Assembly: GCF_001411555.2 (NCBI RefSeq)
Contig: NC_049905.1
Coordinates: 18,218,097 to 18,282,096, forward strand
Origin: Juglans regia
Lineage: Eukaryota > Streptophyta > Magnoliopsida > Fagales > Juglandaceae
Length of the DNA: 64,000 nt
Direction of reading: 5' to 3'
Position 1 is the stretch's first letter; each line of letters begins with the position of its first letter. A program made the translations under genes and the position numbers. Below, in pieces: positions 24,415 through 34,300 of the stretch. The notes below the pieces were generated by a model. It was not told where the DNA came from and ran no database searches. It was given only the letters and a program-made list of their open reading frames with translations.

Positions 24415-25765
24415 TGGTTGGGGCGGCAACATTTCTTGGCCCATATTAAAGATTGATTCCTATAAGGAGTGTAGTTTCTAAATGTGAATGTTATGTACGA
24501 GGTTGTTTGGAAAATCAGGATCATGTCCTGGCCATAGGTACTTTAGCAGCAGAAATTTGACGCAGAGCATCTTTGAGTTTGGGGATGCCTTATAACCCAT
24601 CCAGGCCTTGGAAGAATACTATGGAGCTTTGGTTTCGACGGGACTCACATTCATCCCAAAAAGGTATGTTGCTTGGTTTGATTCCCATTATTTTAATGTT
24701 GTCTCTTTGGGTGTGGGGGTGTAAGGCTCGTATGGAAGGGAAACATGGTTATGTGCAGTCGTTGTGGAGTGCGATCAAAGCTGAAATTGCATGGGTAGGA
24801 TTACGTCTGAGGGCGAGTAAAAACTTAGATAATGGTGACGCTAGAATATTGGAGGCCTTCTCAATTCCGCTTAAATCTCCTTTACGTAAGCCGGTTTGTT
24901 TGGTAAAGTGGTGTAAGCCAAATAAAGGGTAATTTATGTTGAATGTTGATGGGAGTTCGTCAGGCAATTCGGGTTGCATGGGGGCGGGGGGCCTTATTCG
25001 AGATGATTGAGGCTATTTGAGGTTGGCTTTTGCTAAGGAGTTGGCTCATGACTCTAATAACGAAATGGAACTATTAGCTCTTTATTATGGGCTGAAACGC
25101 TACAAGGAGTTGGGTTTGCAAAGAATTGAGATTGAGCTTGACTCTTTACTTGTTGTTAATTGGCTGGCAAAAGGGAGATGTGTCATGCGGTATCTTGAAG
25201 ACTATTGGGATGAAATCCAAGAGGTCTTGTCGAGTTTGCAAGTCAAGATCAACCATGTTTATAGAGAAAGAAATTCAGGAGCTGATTTTCTTGCTCGTAT
25301 GGCTTTGAATCATTAGTCTGGTACGTGGATAAATTTTGATGATGTTTCGTAGAAGTTCAAAGGTATTTTACAGGTGGATAGATTAGGTCTTCCTTCTTTG
25401 AGGTCTTAGGTCTTCAGAATAAGCTGCGTTTACGCTGATTTGCACTCACGTTGCATTCACGTTGGTCAGCAATGTTTGCATTCACAATGATTTGCGTCAC
25501 GTTGATTCACAGCTTCACTTTACATTGAGTTTAGGCTTGTTTAGTTTTTTTTTTTTTTTTTTTTGGCTTAGGCTTGTTAGAATTTGTTTTGGTTTTGGCT
25601 TATTTTGACACTTGGTTTTTGGTTAGTTTATAGAGCTTTATCCTGTAAGCCCCCAAGTGTAATGATGTTACCATAGTTCATCCGCCATAAGTGAGGGCTT
25701 ATTAATAAACTTGAGACGATACCGCTATGTGTGTGGCTACCGGTTCTTCCAAAAAAAAAAAAAAA
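24415..25765 (+). mobile_element. LINE 3' end with RNase H domain
   Basis: A zf-RVT-like or linker region (24573-24932) leads into an RNase H-type domain. It has N-V-D-G-S-S-S-G-N-S-G at about 24940, G-G-L-I-R-D-D with a stop at 25007, then an open frame 25017-25316 with NNEMELLALYYGLK, IEIELDSLLVVNWL and HVYRERNSGADFLARMA. The acidic residues expected of RNase H (D, E, D and a late D) are visible. It ends with an A run (25751-25765). It is 5' truncated or degraded; no target duplication was found. Confidence 0.7.
25530..25580. repeat. T run between 13-14-bp direct repeats
   Basis: TTAGGCTTGTTTAG (25530-25543) and TTAGGCTTGTTAG (25568-25580) flank a 24-bp insert of almost pure T ending in GGC. 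It lies in the 3' UTR of the RNase H LINE. It resembles the other micro-insertions but lacks a recognisable LINE terminus. Confidence 0.7.
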
Positions 25766-26000
25766 GTGTGGTGGTGTGGTGCATGTATGGATTTGGTTGC
25801 TAGAAGGCACTATCAAGCATTTTTTGACCTAGTAGAGAAAAAAAAAATTAAAAAAATAAAGAAAATACTATGAATATAGAGAGTATAATGGGAGATGGAG
25901 AAGAGAGTAGAGGGGGGAGGAGGTTCCTCAGTCCCCCAAACCGAAGAGGAGGCTTTTGGATTTTTAGGGATAAGATGGAAGAAATTATTTAGAGATTAGT

Positions 26001-26001
<1 letters not shown>

Positions 26002-26035
<34 letters not shown>
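26002..26035. repeat. (GA)n microsatellite
   Basis: About 34 bp of GA repeats in intergenic DNA. The surrounding 25766-26640 shows no gene or recognisable repeat family. Confidence 0.9.
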
Positions 26036-26037
<2 letters not shown>

Positions 26038-26639
26038 GGTCTTGACCATTTTATTCATGTCTTAAAAAAATTGAAATACTTGACGCATTGGATGAAATAT
26101 TGAAGGATGGAATCATATATATTGACTAGTATAATCAAATGTTGAAACGTCATTCATGTCTCTTTCCTAATGTCATTAAAATTTTTCTCTCATTGTCCTC
26201 GAGTTTGGTATAGGCATCACATCATGTTTTCATTTAAATTTTTGAAAAAACTCGACAATTGGCTATAACTCCGATGGAGCAGTTCTTTTTCTTCTTAAAA
26301 CTTCAATGAGAAATGATTAGTCCACAACAAATTTCACAAAGGATATATGGACTAAGTAAAAAATCTTTTACTAAAAATCAATTTAAGTGAAACATCTCGT
26401 ATTTGCAGTAGGACTCAACTTCAAAACTCCAATTTCTATCTTCATCTTGGCCATTGAAGGATTCAAACCTGAACATGCATGAGAACTCTATGATGCTCCA
26501 TTTGATGCTTTTGTTGTTGGCAACCAAGCGTGGTGGTGGTTCTTATCGATGTTGACGGCACATCCATGCTTGAAATGCTTGGTGTAGATTAGGAGGAGAA
26601 ACTTGATTCCCATTAGATAAAAAGTGAAGGTGATCATAA

Positions 26640-26900
26640 GTAGGGTTATGCATAAAGGGCCTTGGCCCGATCGGTCGGAGAGACCCAAATTTTCCAACCC
26701 GAAAAAACACGGGTTCATCGGGTTAAAAATTAATACCGGGTTTTATACAAACAACCCGTTGAATCCGTCGAAACTGAACATTGACGAAGACTCGAAAATG
26801 AAAACATCATCTCAGACTCTTTTCCCCACTGCAACCCTAGTCACTGTCGTCGTTCTCTATCGCCGTTCGCCATCACTGTCTTCTATCATTGCATAAGTGT

Positions 26901-26937
<37 letters not shown>

Positions 26938-27612
26938 AAGATTTAGGTTTTCTGCTCTTGGGTAGCCCGTGGGTCGAAGAGGGAGTGGTGGGGCTGAGGA
27001 TGTGTTTGAGACTTTGGGTCTGTTGCAGGATGAAGGGAAAGAACATGGTGGGTGTTTTGGCCGGTCTCTCTAAAAACAATTACTCGGTGTTTTTTGTTTA
27101 GAACAAGCTCGTTAGGATTTACAAAGAATTTATATTTTCCCCCAATGTTTTCAATATGATCTTGAAGGATTTATAGGGTCAGATGTTGCACTTCAAGGCC
27201 ATTTTAGCTAGGAAATATTCATTTTCACTACAACCATCAATGCAGCAAATTTCTCACCACCAATGTAGCCATTTCCTCAGGCTAGCGTGGTTCTTCAGCC
27301 TACTCAACGGCAAAGCAAAATAAAGTTGACCAATGTTGGAACAGAATACTCGAGTTGAAACTATGGAGATCGAATGTTGGAACCCTAGATCTGGGAACAA
27401 AAGACTCAAAATTGAAGATGATGAATTGGAGAAGGCAACCGGGTTGAGGTCGTGGGCTTTGTTGCAATGTCTGTTGTAGGCTGGGCAGGGAACTGTGGGC
27501 TTTATTTGCTAAATGTCGGGTCATACGGGTTTGACCCGGATCTATTTTATCCGGGTTGGATCGAATGGAGTTGCTGCCTTAATTCGGGTCGGGTCGGGTC
27601 GGGTCCTACATA
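26640..27612. mobile_element. hAT-like non-autonomous element with GGGT-rich ends
   Basis: The left end begins GTAGGGTTATGCATAAAGG, with AACCCG motifs to about 26770. The right end has CGGGTCATACGGG and a run of GGGTC repeats, ending GGGTCCTAC near 27608. The inverted GTAGG/CCTAC ends and subterminal AACCCG/CGGGTT arrays resemble plant hAT elements. A possible CATAAG/CATAAAG flank duplication is imperfect. The interior has a (CT)n tract (26903-26934) and no transposase. Confidence 0.5.
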
Positions 27613-27887
27613 AAGTCTAGTAAGAGACTTATATACTTAAAACTTATACAAATTATTAATCTTTGAAATTATAGATAAAAAAAAATGTATCTTAGAGTTA
27701 CATGCTATTGCTATTTAAAAGAGAGAAAAAAATATATGAAAGGATGACATGTCAACATCTCACTAGGTGGTGCGAAATTTGGATTTGCACTCGCAATGAT
27801 TTTATGCGGTTGTTTTTTTTGTTCCCTCGAGTTTCATTGATAATTTGATAGAGAATAATCAATCGAATTGGCAATTTAGGTATCTAA

Positions 27888-28036
27888 TGTTGAGTTGAGA
27901 TGGAAGTTAGAAATTGAATAAAATCTTGTTAGAATATTATTTTTTAATATTATTATTATTTTAAAATTTTAAAAAATTGAATTGTTTATTATATTTTGTG
28001 TGAGAATTTAATGAATTTATAATGATGAGATGAGTA
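27888..28036. mobile_element. Tourist-like MITE (family A), truncated
   Basis: Shares the core of family A: TTGAGTTGAGATGGAAGTTAG, then TATTATTTTTTAATATTATT, an AATTGTTTATTATATTTT block and ATGATGAGATGAG at the end. The terminal GTTTGGATA is missing. Confidence 0.6.
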
Positions 28037-28046
28037 GGTATGTTCA

Positions 28047-28275
28047 TCTTGATCTAGTTTTTTCCAACCCAGTCTTGAAACCGGATAACCGAGTTTCGAT
28101 TACGGGTTGCGCCCCGGAACAAACCCGAGCCAGTTTCTGCATAGCAAAATCTGGATATACCATAACCGGATACCGAAATTTAAAACCCGGTATCAGGTTT
28201 TTTTTTTTTTAAATACCCAGTAAACGACGGGTCCCCTCCCTCCCTCCCTCCCCCCTCTCTCTCTCTCTGGTTTCA
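28047..28275. mobile_element. hAT-like terminal fragment plus (CT)n
   Basis: Contains AACCCAGTCTTG, AAACCGGATAACCGAG, CGGGTTGCGCC, CATAACCGGATACCG and AAACCCGG, the same kind of CGGGTT/AACCCG-rich subterminal sequence as 26640-27612. It ends in a CT-rich tract (28229-28268). A short 60-codon frame here is an artefact of the repeat. Confidence 0.4.
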
Positions 28276-29353
28276 AAGAAGCCCTAGCCTCCCTCTCTCA
28301 GTGCCGATCGAAGAAACCATGTCATCCTTGTAATCCCATCATCCTCATCGCCGACTCGCCGTCGTCCTCGTGACTCCAATGTTTGTTCTCTACATTTTAT
28401 TTTGATTTGGGTATGTTTAATTCTTAAATTTCATGATTGAGCTTGCAAATGTTTGAGACATTTTATTTCGGTTTGGGTCTGTTTTATAAGGCCAATAGAA
28501 ATGCTTGTTTGTGCCACTACTAATCATTAAACTTGACTCACACCGATTTTGTTTATTAAATAGATTTGTTCTTGAATATGAATTTATGATTGATTATTAA
28601 ATAATACAACTTACATAATACTCTACGTAATTCAATTAATATTTGTGACTAAGTTCGTATAAAACTTGGCTTGACCAAAAAGCTCGCCCGTATATATTAT
28701 AACACATAATTTCGTGTGTATTGCAATATATAAATGTAGGTATTATATGTGCATTATATCATATATATATATCGAGTAACAATATATATTAAAAATATCC
28801 ATTAAACATCTATGTGTGTATGCATATTCATATATACATTCATATATATATATATATATTAGCTATAAATATGATTATAAGTACAACTTATGATATTGTA
28901 TTAGTATAAATCTTGGTCTTTGACTAATACATATAATTCATAATTTTGATTAATTTTATTTATTATCTCATTTATTTATTCGTGTATTTTTATACAGTTT
29001 TTAGCTATCATTTTTAAATTGAGAAAATAAGAAACTTCAAAAAGAATATTTTGGTCTAGTTTGTTTTGATACATTGGGGGAGGGGTCGAATCTATGATCT
29101 CTATTTTGAAGATGTGGGTCTTTGTGGGATCAGACCACAGGCCGTTGGCAATACTTTGGTCTAGTTGAACCAAGCTGGTTTCGATTAAGCACTCAGCCTG
29201 ATTACAATTCGAATTTCTAGTCGAGTTTAAGTTGGATTTTCTATAAATTGAGTTGAACTCGACCTGAATTTTTGAACCGGACTCTCATGCAAGCTGAGCA
29301 TGAGCTGAATTTTAAGATGTTTGAACCGAGCTTGAACAAACTTAACTTGTTTA
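28276..29353. other. AT-rich intergenic DNA
   Basis: Mostly AT-rich, with AT dinucleotide runs near 28760-28780 and 28840-28860. No coding sequence or recognised element. Confidence 0.5.
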
Positions 29354-29549
29354 GGGGAAGTTTGGATAGTGAGTTGAGTTGAATTGAGTTGAGATGAAAG
29401 TCGAAAGTTAAACAAAATATTCTTTAAATATAATTTTTGTTTTAGGATTTGAAAAAGTTAAATTATTTATTGTATTTTATTTTGAAGTTTGTGAAAATTA
29501 TAATGATGATATAAGATGAGTTACAAGACTTTTTGTATCCAAAACTCCC
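29354..29549. mobile_element. Tourist-like MITE (family A), TTA TSD
   Basis: Starts GGGGAAGTTTGGATAGT and ends TTGTATCCAAAACTCCC. The terminal inverted repeats GGGAAGTTTGGATA and GGGAGTTTTGGATA agree at 12 of 14. TTA flanks both sides (29351-29353 and 29550-29552), the 3-bp duplication typical of PIF/Harbinger (Tourist) elements. Length is 196 bp with no coding capacity. Confidence 0.75.
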
Positions 29550-29584
29550 TTAAATTTGACTCGAATATAATTTTATTTAGAATT

Positions 29585-29775
29585 AATGAGAGATTTGGAT
29601 AGTTAGTTGAGTTAAAAATTGAATAAAATATTATTAAAATATTATTTTTAATATTATTATTATTTTAAAATTTAAAAAAATAAAATTATTTATTATATTT
29701 TATATAAAAATTTAAAAAAATTATAATAATTAGATAAAATGAGTTTGAAAACTTTTATATCTAAATCGGGCTTAA
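29585..29775. mobile_element. Tourist-like MITE (family A)
   Basis: Begins near GAGATTTGGATAGTTAG and ends near TATCTAAATCGGGC followed by TTA. The core matches the 29354 copy (GAATAAAATATTATTAAAATA, AATTATTTATTATATTTTAT). Two copies in the same orientation sit within 420 bp. Confidence 0.65.
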
Positions 29776-29846
29776 GAAAGCTAGTGTTTGTTTGGAATGC
29801 TTGACCCAAGCAATGCCGTCAATGCCTAGGACGCACGGGCTGCACT

Positions 29847-30130
29847 TTTTTTTTTTTTGGGTTGAATAAAAAACAATCTTGTTCATAACTTATGCATTAC
29901 AATGTTTTCCAAAATTAATACATTGCATAATCAATTCAGGACCCTCTTCGATTCACACAATCTCTTGTTCACAAGATAGGTTAACTTTGATAGTTGATGT
30001 GCAGCTTGACTACCCTCTCTTTGAACATGTTGGATTCTCCACATCTCTCTGCCATGGAAATTGGAAAAGAGCCTTAATTGTTGTATCAAAACCATCCATT
30101 TATACACACCCAAACACAAGTAGAGATTCT
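29847..30130 (-). mobile_element. LINE RNase H C-terminal fragment
   Basis: A minus-strand frame (29931-30119) includes HVQREGSQAAHQLSKLTY, matching the H-V-x-R-E-x-N-x-x-A-H-x-L-A-K-L end of RNase H-like domains in plant LINEs. A T run at about 29846-29858 is the poly(A) in reverse. 5' truncated. Confidence 0.65.
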
Positions 30131-30788
30131 ATATAAGCGGTTCAGCAATTTGCCTACGTCTACTATAGCGAAAACAATATATTTCAAGGTATTTTTTCAA
30201 AATATACAAACTCTAACAAAACTATCTCTACACTGCAAATGGCTTCTTCTTTGGCTTTCCCACACGCTAGTTTCGTTTACAACTGATCTCCTTTTATAGG
30301 AGAAAGCTTAGGAGACAAACTAATCTACAGCCATCGCCATTGACAATTGAGGCATTGTTGGGAGACAATTCTGATATTTTGAAGACACACTTAAATGCTT
30401 GAGGACAAGCTTAATTTATGGGGCAGCTATACAAGATAATTTCACATTCATATTCACACTTTGGGTTGATATTTAACATTAATATATTCTATAATCTTGA
30501 GCAATCCTCTTCATTCCTCGGGCAGCGCCTATTTTGTTATTTTTATTTTTATATTATTTTAAAAATAATTTCTTCCTCTTATGTCATTGGTCTAAAATTA
30601 TGAAATTATGAAAGTAGAAAACACATAAAGTAAAAGAAAATGACAGATATATTATATGTAATACTTTTTATAATCTTTTATACAAGTATGTTTTAAATGA
30701 TAAGTATTTTTGTAAAACAATTTATAACAATAACATCATGTTACATAAATATCTTCATTTTAAATAGTTGTATAAAGGAAAATGATAC
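30131..30788. other. intergenic DNA
   Basis: AT-rich; no gene or clear repeat family recognised. Confidence 0.4.
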
Positions 30789-31003
30789 TATGCCGCTTAA
30801 GTTTGTCTCTCCAATCTAATTGCTCAACTATTTTCTTTTAATTTTTTTTATTTAATAGTTAAGGAAGTAATAGTGTGTTGATATTTTTTTTTATTTTTTT
30901 AAGATGTTTAAAAAATATTTAAAAAAAAATAAAAAATATATAATTTACACTAAAGGCACATTCAGTGAACAAACTTGGATGACATAATAGAACTACCCTT
31001 ATT
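30789..31003. mobile_element. MITE family B copy
   Basis: The left end has ACTATGCCGCTTAAGTTTGT. The right end has AACAAACTTGGATGACATAA, its imperfect inverted repeat. The core is poly(T/A) with AGTTAAGGAAGTAATAGTGT and a run of TTTAAAAAATATTTAAA. The same architecture occurs at 53395-53615 and, more diverged, at 54426-54600. It lies about 310 bp upstream of the MRS2-11 start codon. Confidence 0.55.
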
Positions 31004-31093
31004 TTAATATATATTCTTAAAAAATTAGTTATTATCCTCCGTCGTTACGGGTATCAAAATGATTCGTACTCGAAGGAATTATAATGAGAAGAA

Positions 31094-31101
31094 TATATAA
31101 A
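31094..31101 (+). promoter_or_regulatory. possible MRS2-11 TATA box
   Basis: TATATAAA about 220 bp upstream of the ATG at 31318. Plausible only if the 5' UTR is about 190 nt; AT-rich context, low confidence. Confidence 0.25.
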
Positions 31102-31317
31102 TTTTATATCTAAAGGAAAGAAAAATTAAAAAAAAAAAAAAAAAAACCGAAGAATACACGTGAGGTCTGTAGAGGCGCGAGCACGAAGCAAAATCTGAGC
31201 CACGAAATAACGGTCACTTATTCCTGATGCCTTTTTTTTATTTTTTTTCAAAAAAATAATAACTTAATCGCCGTGTGATCGTTACAGAATCAGAGATCCA
31301 ATCTCCATGACCGTGCA

Positions 31318-34300
31318 ATGGCTCTGACTCCTTCATCCCCCTATCTCCTCCATTTTCCCCTTCACTCTCCATCCGCAACAACTCACCACCTCCTCTTCTC
31401 CGACCTCGCTTCCAGCTCCAGCTTCTTCCAGTCCCCATGGGCGCCGTCGCACAAGAGCAAGGTCTCTGCGATTTCTCCGATTGTGATCAAGGAGGCCTCT
31501 TTGTCCAGGGTGAAATGCATATCGAAATCAACGGCGGAGGAGGACCGGTTGATCGAACGGGAAACCATAACCAGTTCTGGCGACGGCGACGACCCGAAGG
31601 CCCCGCACCAGAGTTCAGTGCCGACCACTGGATCGATTGGTCCTCAGAAGGTGTCCACTTCGCTTAGTGAATCTCTTTCTCTCGGGATTCGCGAGCCAGT
31701 TTACGAGGTATTGTTCTTTCCAGCCTTCCTCTTGTCTTTTGCTTCTCCTTTATTTAATCATGCTTACAATAATAAAGAATGCTTACGCAACTAACAGTTA
31801 TCTTACCTGTCCATATACGAGAATCTTTCCAATGATTTCAGGAAGAGTGTTGAAGAACTAAATGTATGGCTTAAAATGAAGCGTTATCTAAAGGAATACT
31901 AAGAAAGATGAGCAGAAAGGAAAATTATTAGGTGCTTTCCTAGTATGGACGACATGACCTACTATATCAAAATTATAACCCAAAGAATAGATTTATGTGG
32001 TACGGTACCCAAATAATGCTATAAGTTTTGAAAACAACGCTTTTCCTAGAAATCACCTAACAACTTCAAAGCTCAAAGCGCATAGTCAGAATGTAGTTCA
32101 CCACCCATGCACTAAAATTCAAACAGAACTGCATAGGTGAAATTGCAAAGAACACATTTTTTAAGACATTGATTAATTTACAGTATAATCTCCAAATCTT
32201 GATATAGCTACCAAAACAAGTTTAAATGCTAGAAACAATTTATATGCCTCAAGGCTCAAAATTCGAAGTTAGGCCACAGTCCCCTTCACTTAGAAATTAA
32301 TATAGAATTATTCTATTATCAAGCCGATGTGAAGAGCACATCATTCACATTACTCAAATGGTAAGATTTGATTGGTAAGATTCAAATTTCAAAATTTGTC
32401 TTCCAAATCAAATTATGCTACGTAAGCAGTATGTAGTGTAGAGGTCTTAGAATAACAGTACTCATTAATATATAGTAGCAGAGTAGAAAGGTATGCTTGC
32501 CAAGATATTGACATGTTCATGCTGTGATACATGACATGGATGAATATTAAAACAGCGGATTACTGCAACTTGAAGGAAATCTAAAATCAAATATGTGTAG
32601 CTCAGAATTTTTAGACACCAAAAGAAAATGTAATACTCAGGAACACTTGACTGAAGGTAACACCATTCCCATTGACGTTACGATGATACAGACATAGACT
32701 ATAGTTCTCAAAAAGAAATCTTCTGAAAGTGCTTTGAACCAAACCAAAAGAATGAAATATGAGAACTAAGCATTGGATGCATATAATATTAGGAAGAGGA
32801 TACATCCAGCAGTCTGTGGTTTGTACGTTTCCAAGAATCAAGGTATTATCTACTTAAACTGTCAAACACACATAGGTACATAATCTTTTTTCTGATAAGT
32901 AAGATAAATTTTATTAATATGAAGTGTTTATCCCAGTATGCAAGAAGTATACATTTTTTTGATAAGTTAAGAGGAAGGAATAAATACATTACTCACTCAA
33001 CCAGCAAAAGGGATGTCTATACCTTTCATGCATGCAAACCATATTAAATCAATTTGTGTCTCGTATTTTTCCTGCATTAGTACTAGCTTTATCTTCTTGG
33101 TTTTGTTTATTTTATTATGTATATTTCACTTTGAGCACCATGTTAATTTTCTCAATTTATGATGTTTATTAATGTAAAAAGTATTTTTTTCTCAATGACT
33201 GGTCATTCTTCATCATATTGCATAGCTCCTAGTATTTGTTTTTGATAAATAATTCAAGTTAAAGGGGCATAATGTAAGTACACAAGGTGTATATGATAGA
33301 AAGCACCCGATTAGGAAGGAAGAAAACGATAGCTAGGAGAGCCTGATCTACTATGAGCCAACATCCATACACAACATTTTTAGAACTGAGTTAAGCCCAT
33401 CCACTGTCTTCTTGCAATCTTTGAAGTTCTGTACAGTTTGTTCCATCCTCAAGCACCACGTCAGACATGAAGAAACAAGCTTACAAGCTTCCGCACTTCA
33501 GTAACTCATGTTCTTTGGCTGGTTGGAATACCTGGGCCTACCGGTGGGGCTGCCCCAAGGACTGCAACAATATGGGATACGGTGATTGAGAGGATTGAAC
33601 GTAGATTGGCTGGTTGGAAGAGATTGTACTTGTCAAAAGGGGGTAGGATCACTTTAACCAAAAGTACTCTCTCTAATCTACCAACTTATTTTCTATCTCT
33701 TTTCCCTATTCCATCAAGCATGGGGACCCGAATTGAGAAACTGTATAGGGAATTCCTTTGGAATGGCATGGTGACCGAATTTAAATTCCACCTTGTCAAT
33801 TGGAATAAGGCATGTTCCCCACTTCCCTTGGGAGGGTTGGGTATTAGAAACCTAAAGATTTTCAAAAGGGCATTACCTGGGAAATGGTTGTGGTGCTATA
33901 ACACAGAACCGGAAGCCTTATGGAAATCAGTAATTGACCACAAATGTGGAAGTGTGTGGGGTGTTGGTGTAGTAGAGAGGTAAATGGGCCCCAAAAATTG
34001 GGGACTTGGAAGTACATTAGTAGGGGATGGGAGGTGTTTGTTCGTCACACTAGATTAGTGCTGGGAGATGGTTCTAAAATAAAATTCTAGAGTGATATAT
34101 GGTGTGGAAACAATAGACTAGAAGATTTATTCCTTTCAATTTTCAGGATTGCATGTGAGAAAGAAGCTTCAATGGTGGACTTTATGGTGATTAGTACAGT
34201 GGAACATTGTTTTTAGTAGGGCGGTCCAAGACTGGGAAGTTGGTAGCATTGAAGAGTTCTTTCAATTGTTGTATTCCGTGAAACCGAGCCTCCAAGGAAA

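Noticed and set aside
26640..27612. Host gene suggested by short frames near 26624 and 26873
   Set aside because: Frames lie in CGGGTT-rich terminal sequence and a CT microsatellite, without splice-consistent partners or homology.
29050..29120. tRNA-like sequence containing GGTCGAATC
   Set aside because: The T-loop-like word is not accompanied by a foldable acceptor, D or anticodon arm.
31383..31667. Alternative frames overlapping MRS2-11 exon 1
   Set aside because: Exon 1 in the 31318 frame joins in phase to twelve downstream exons; the others do not.
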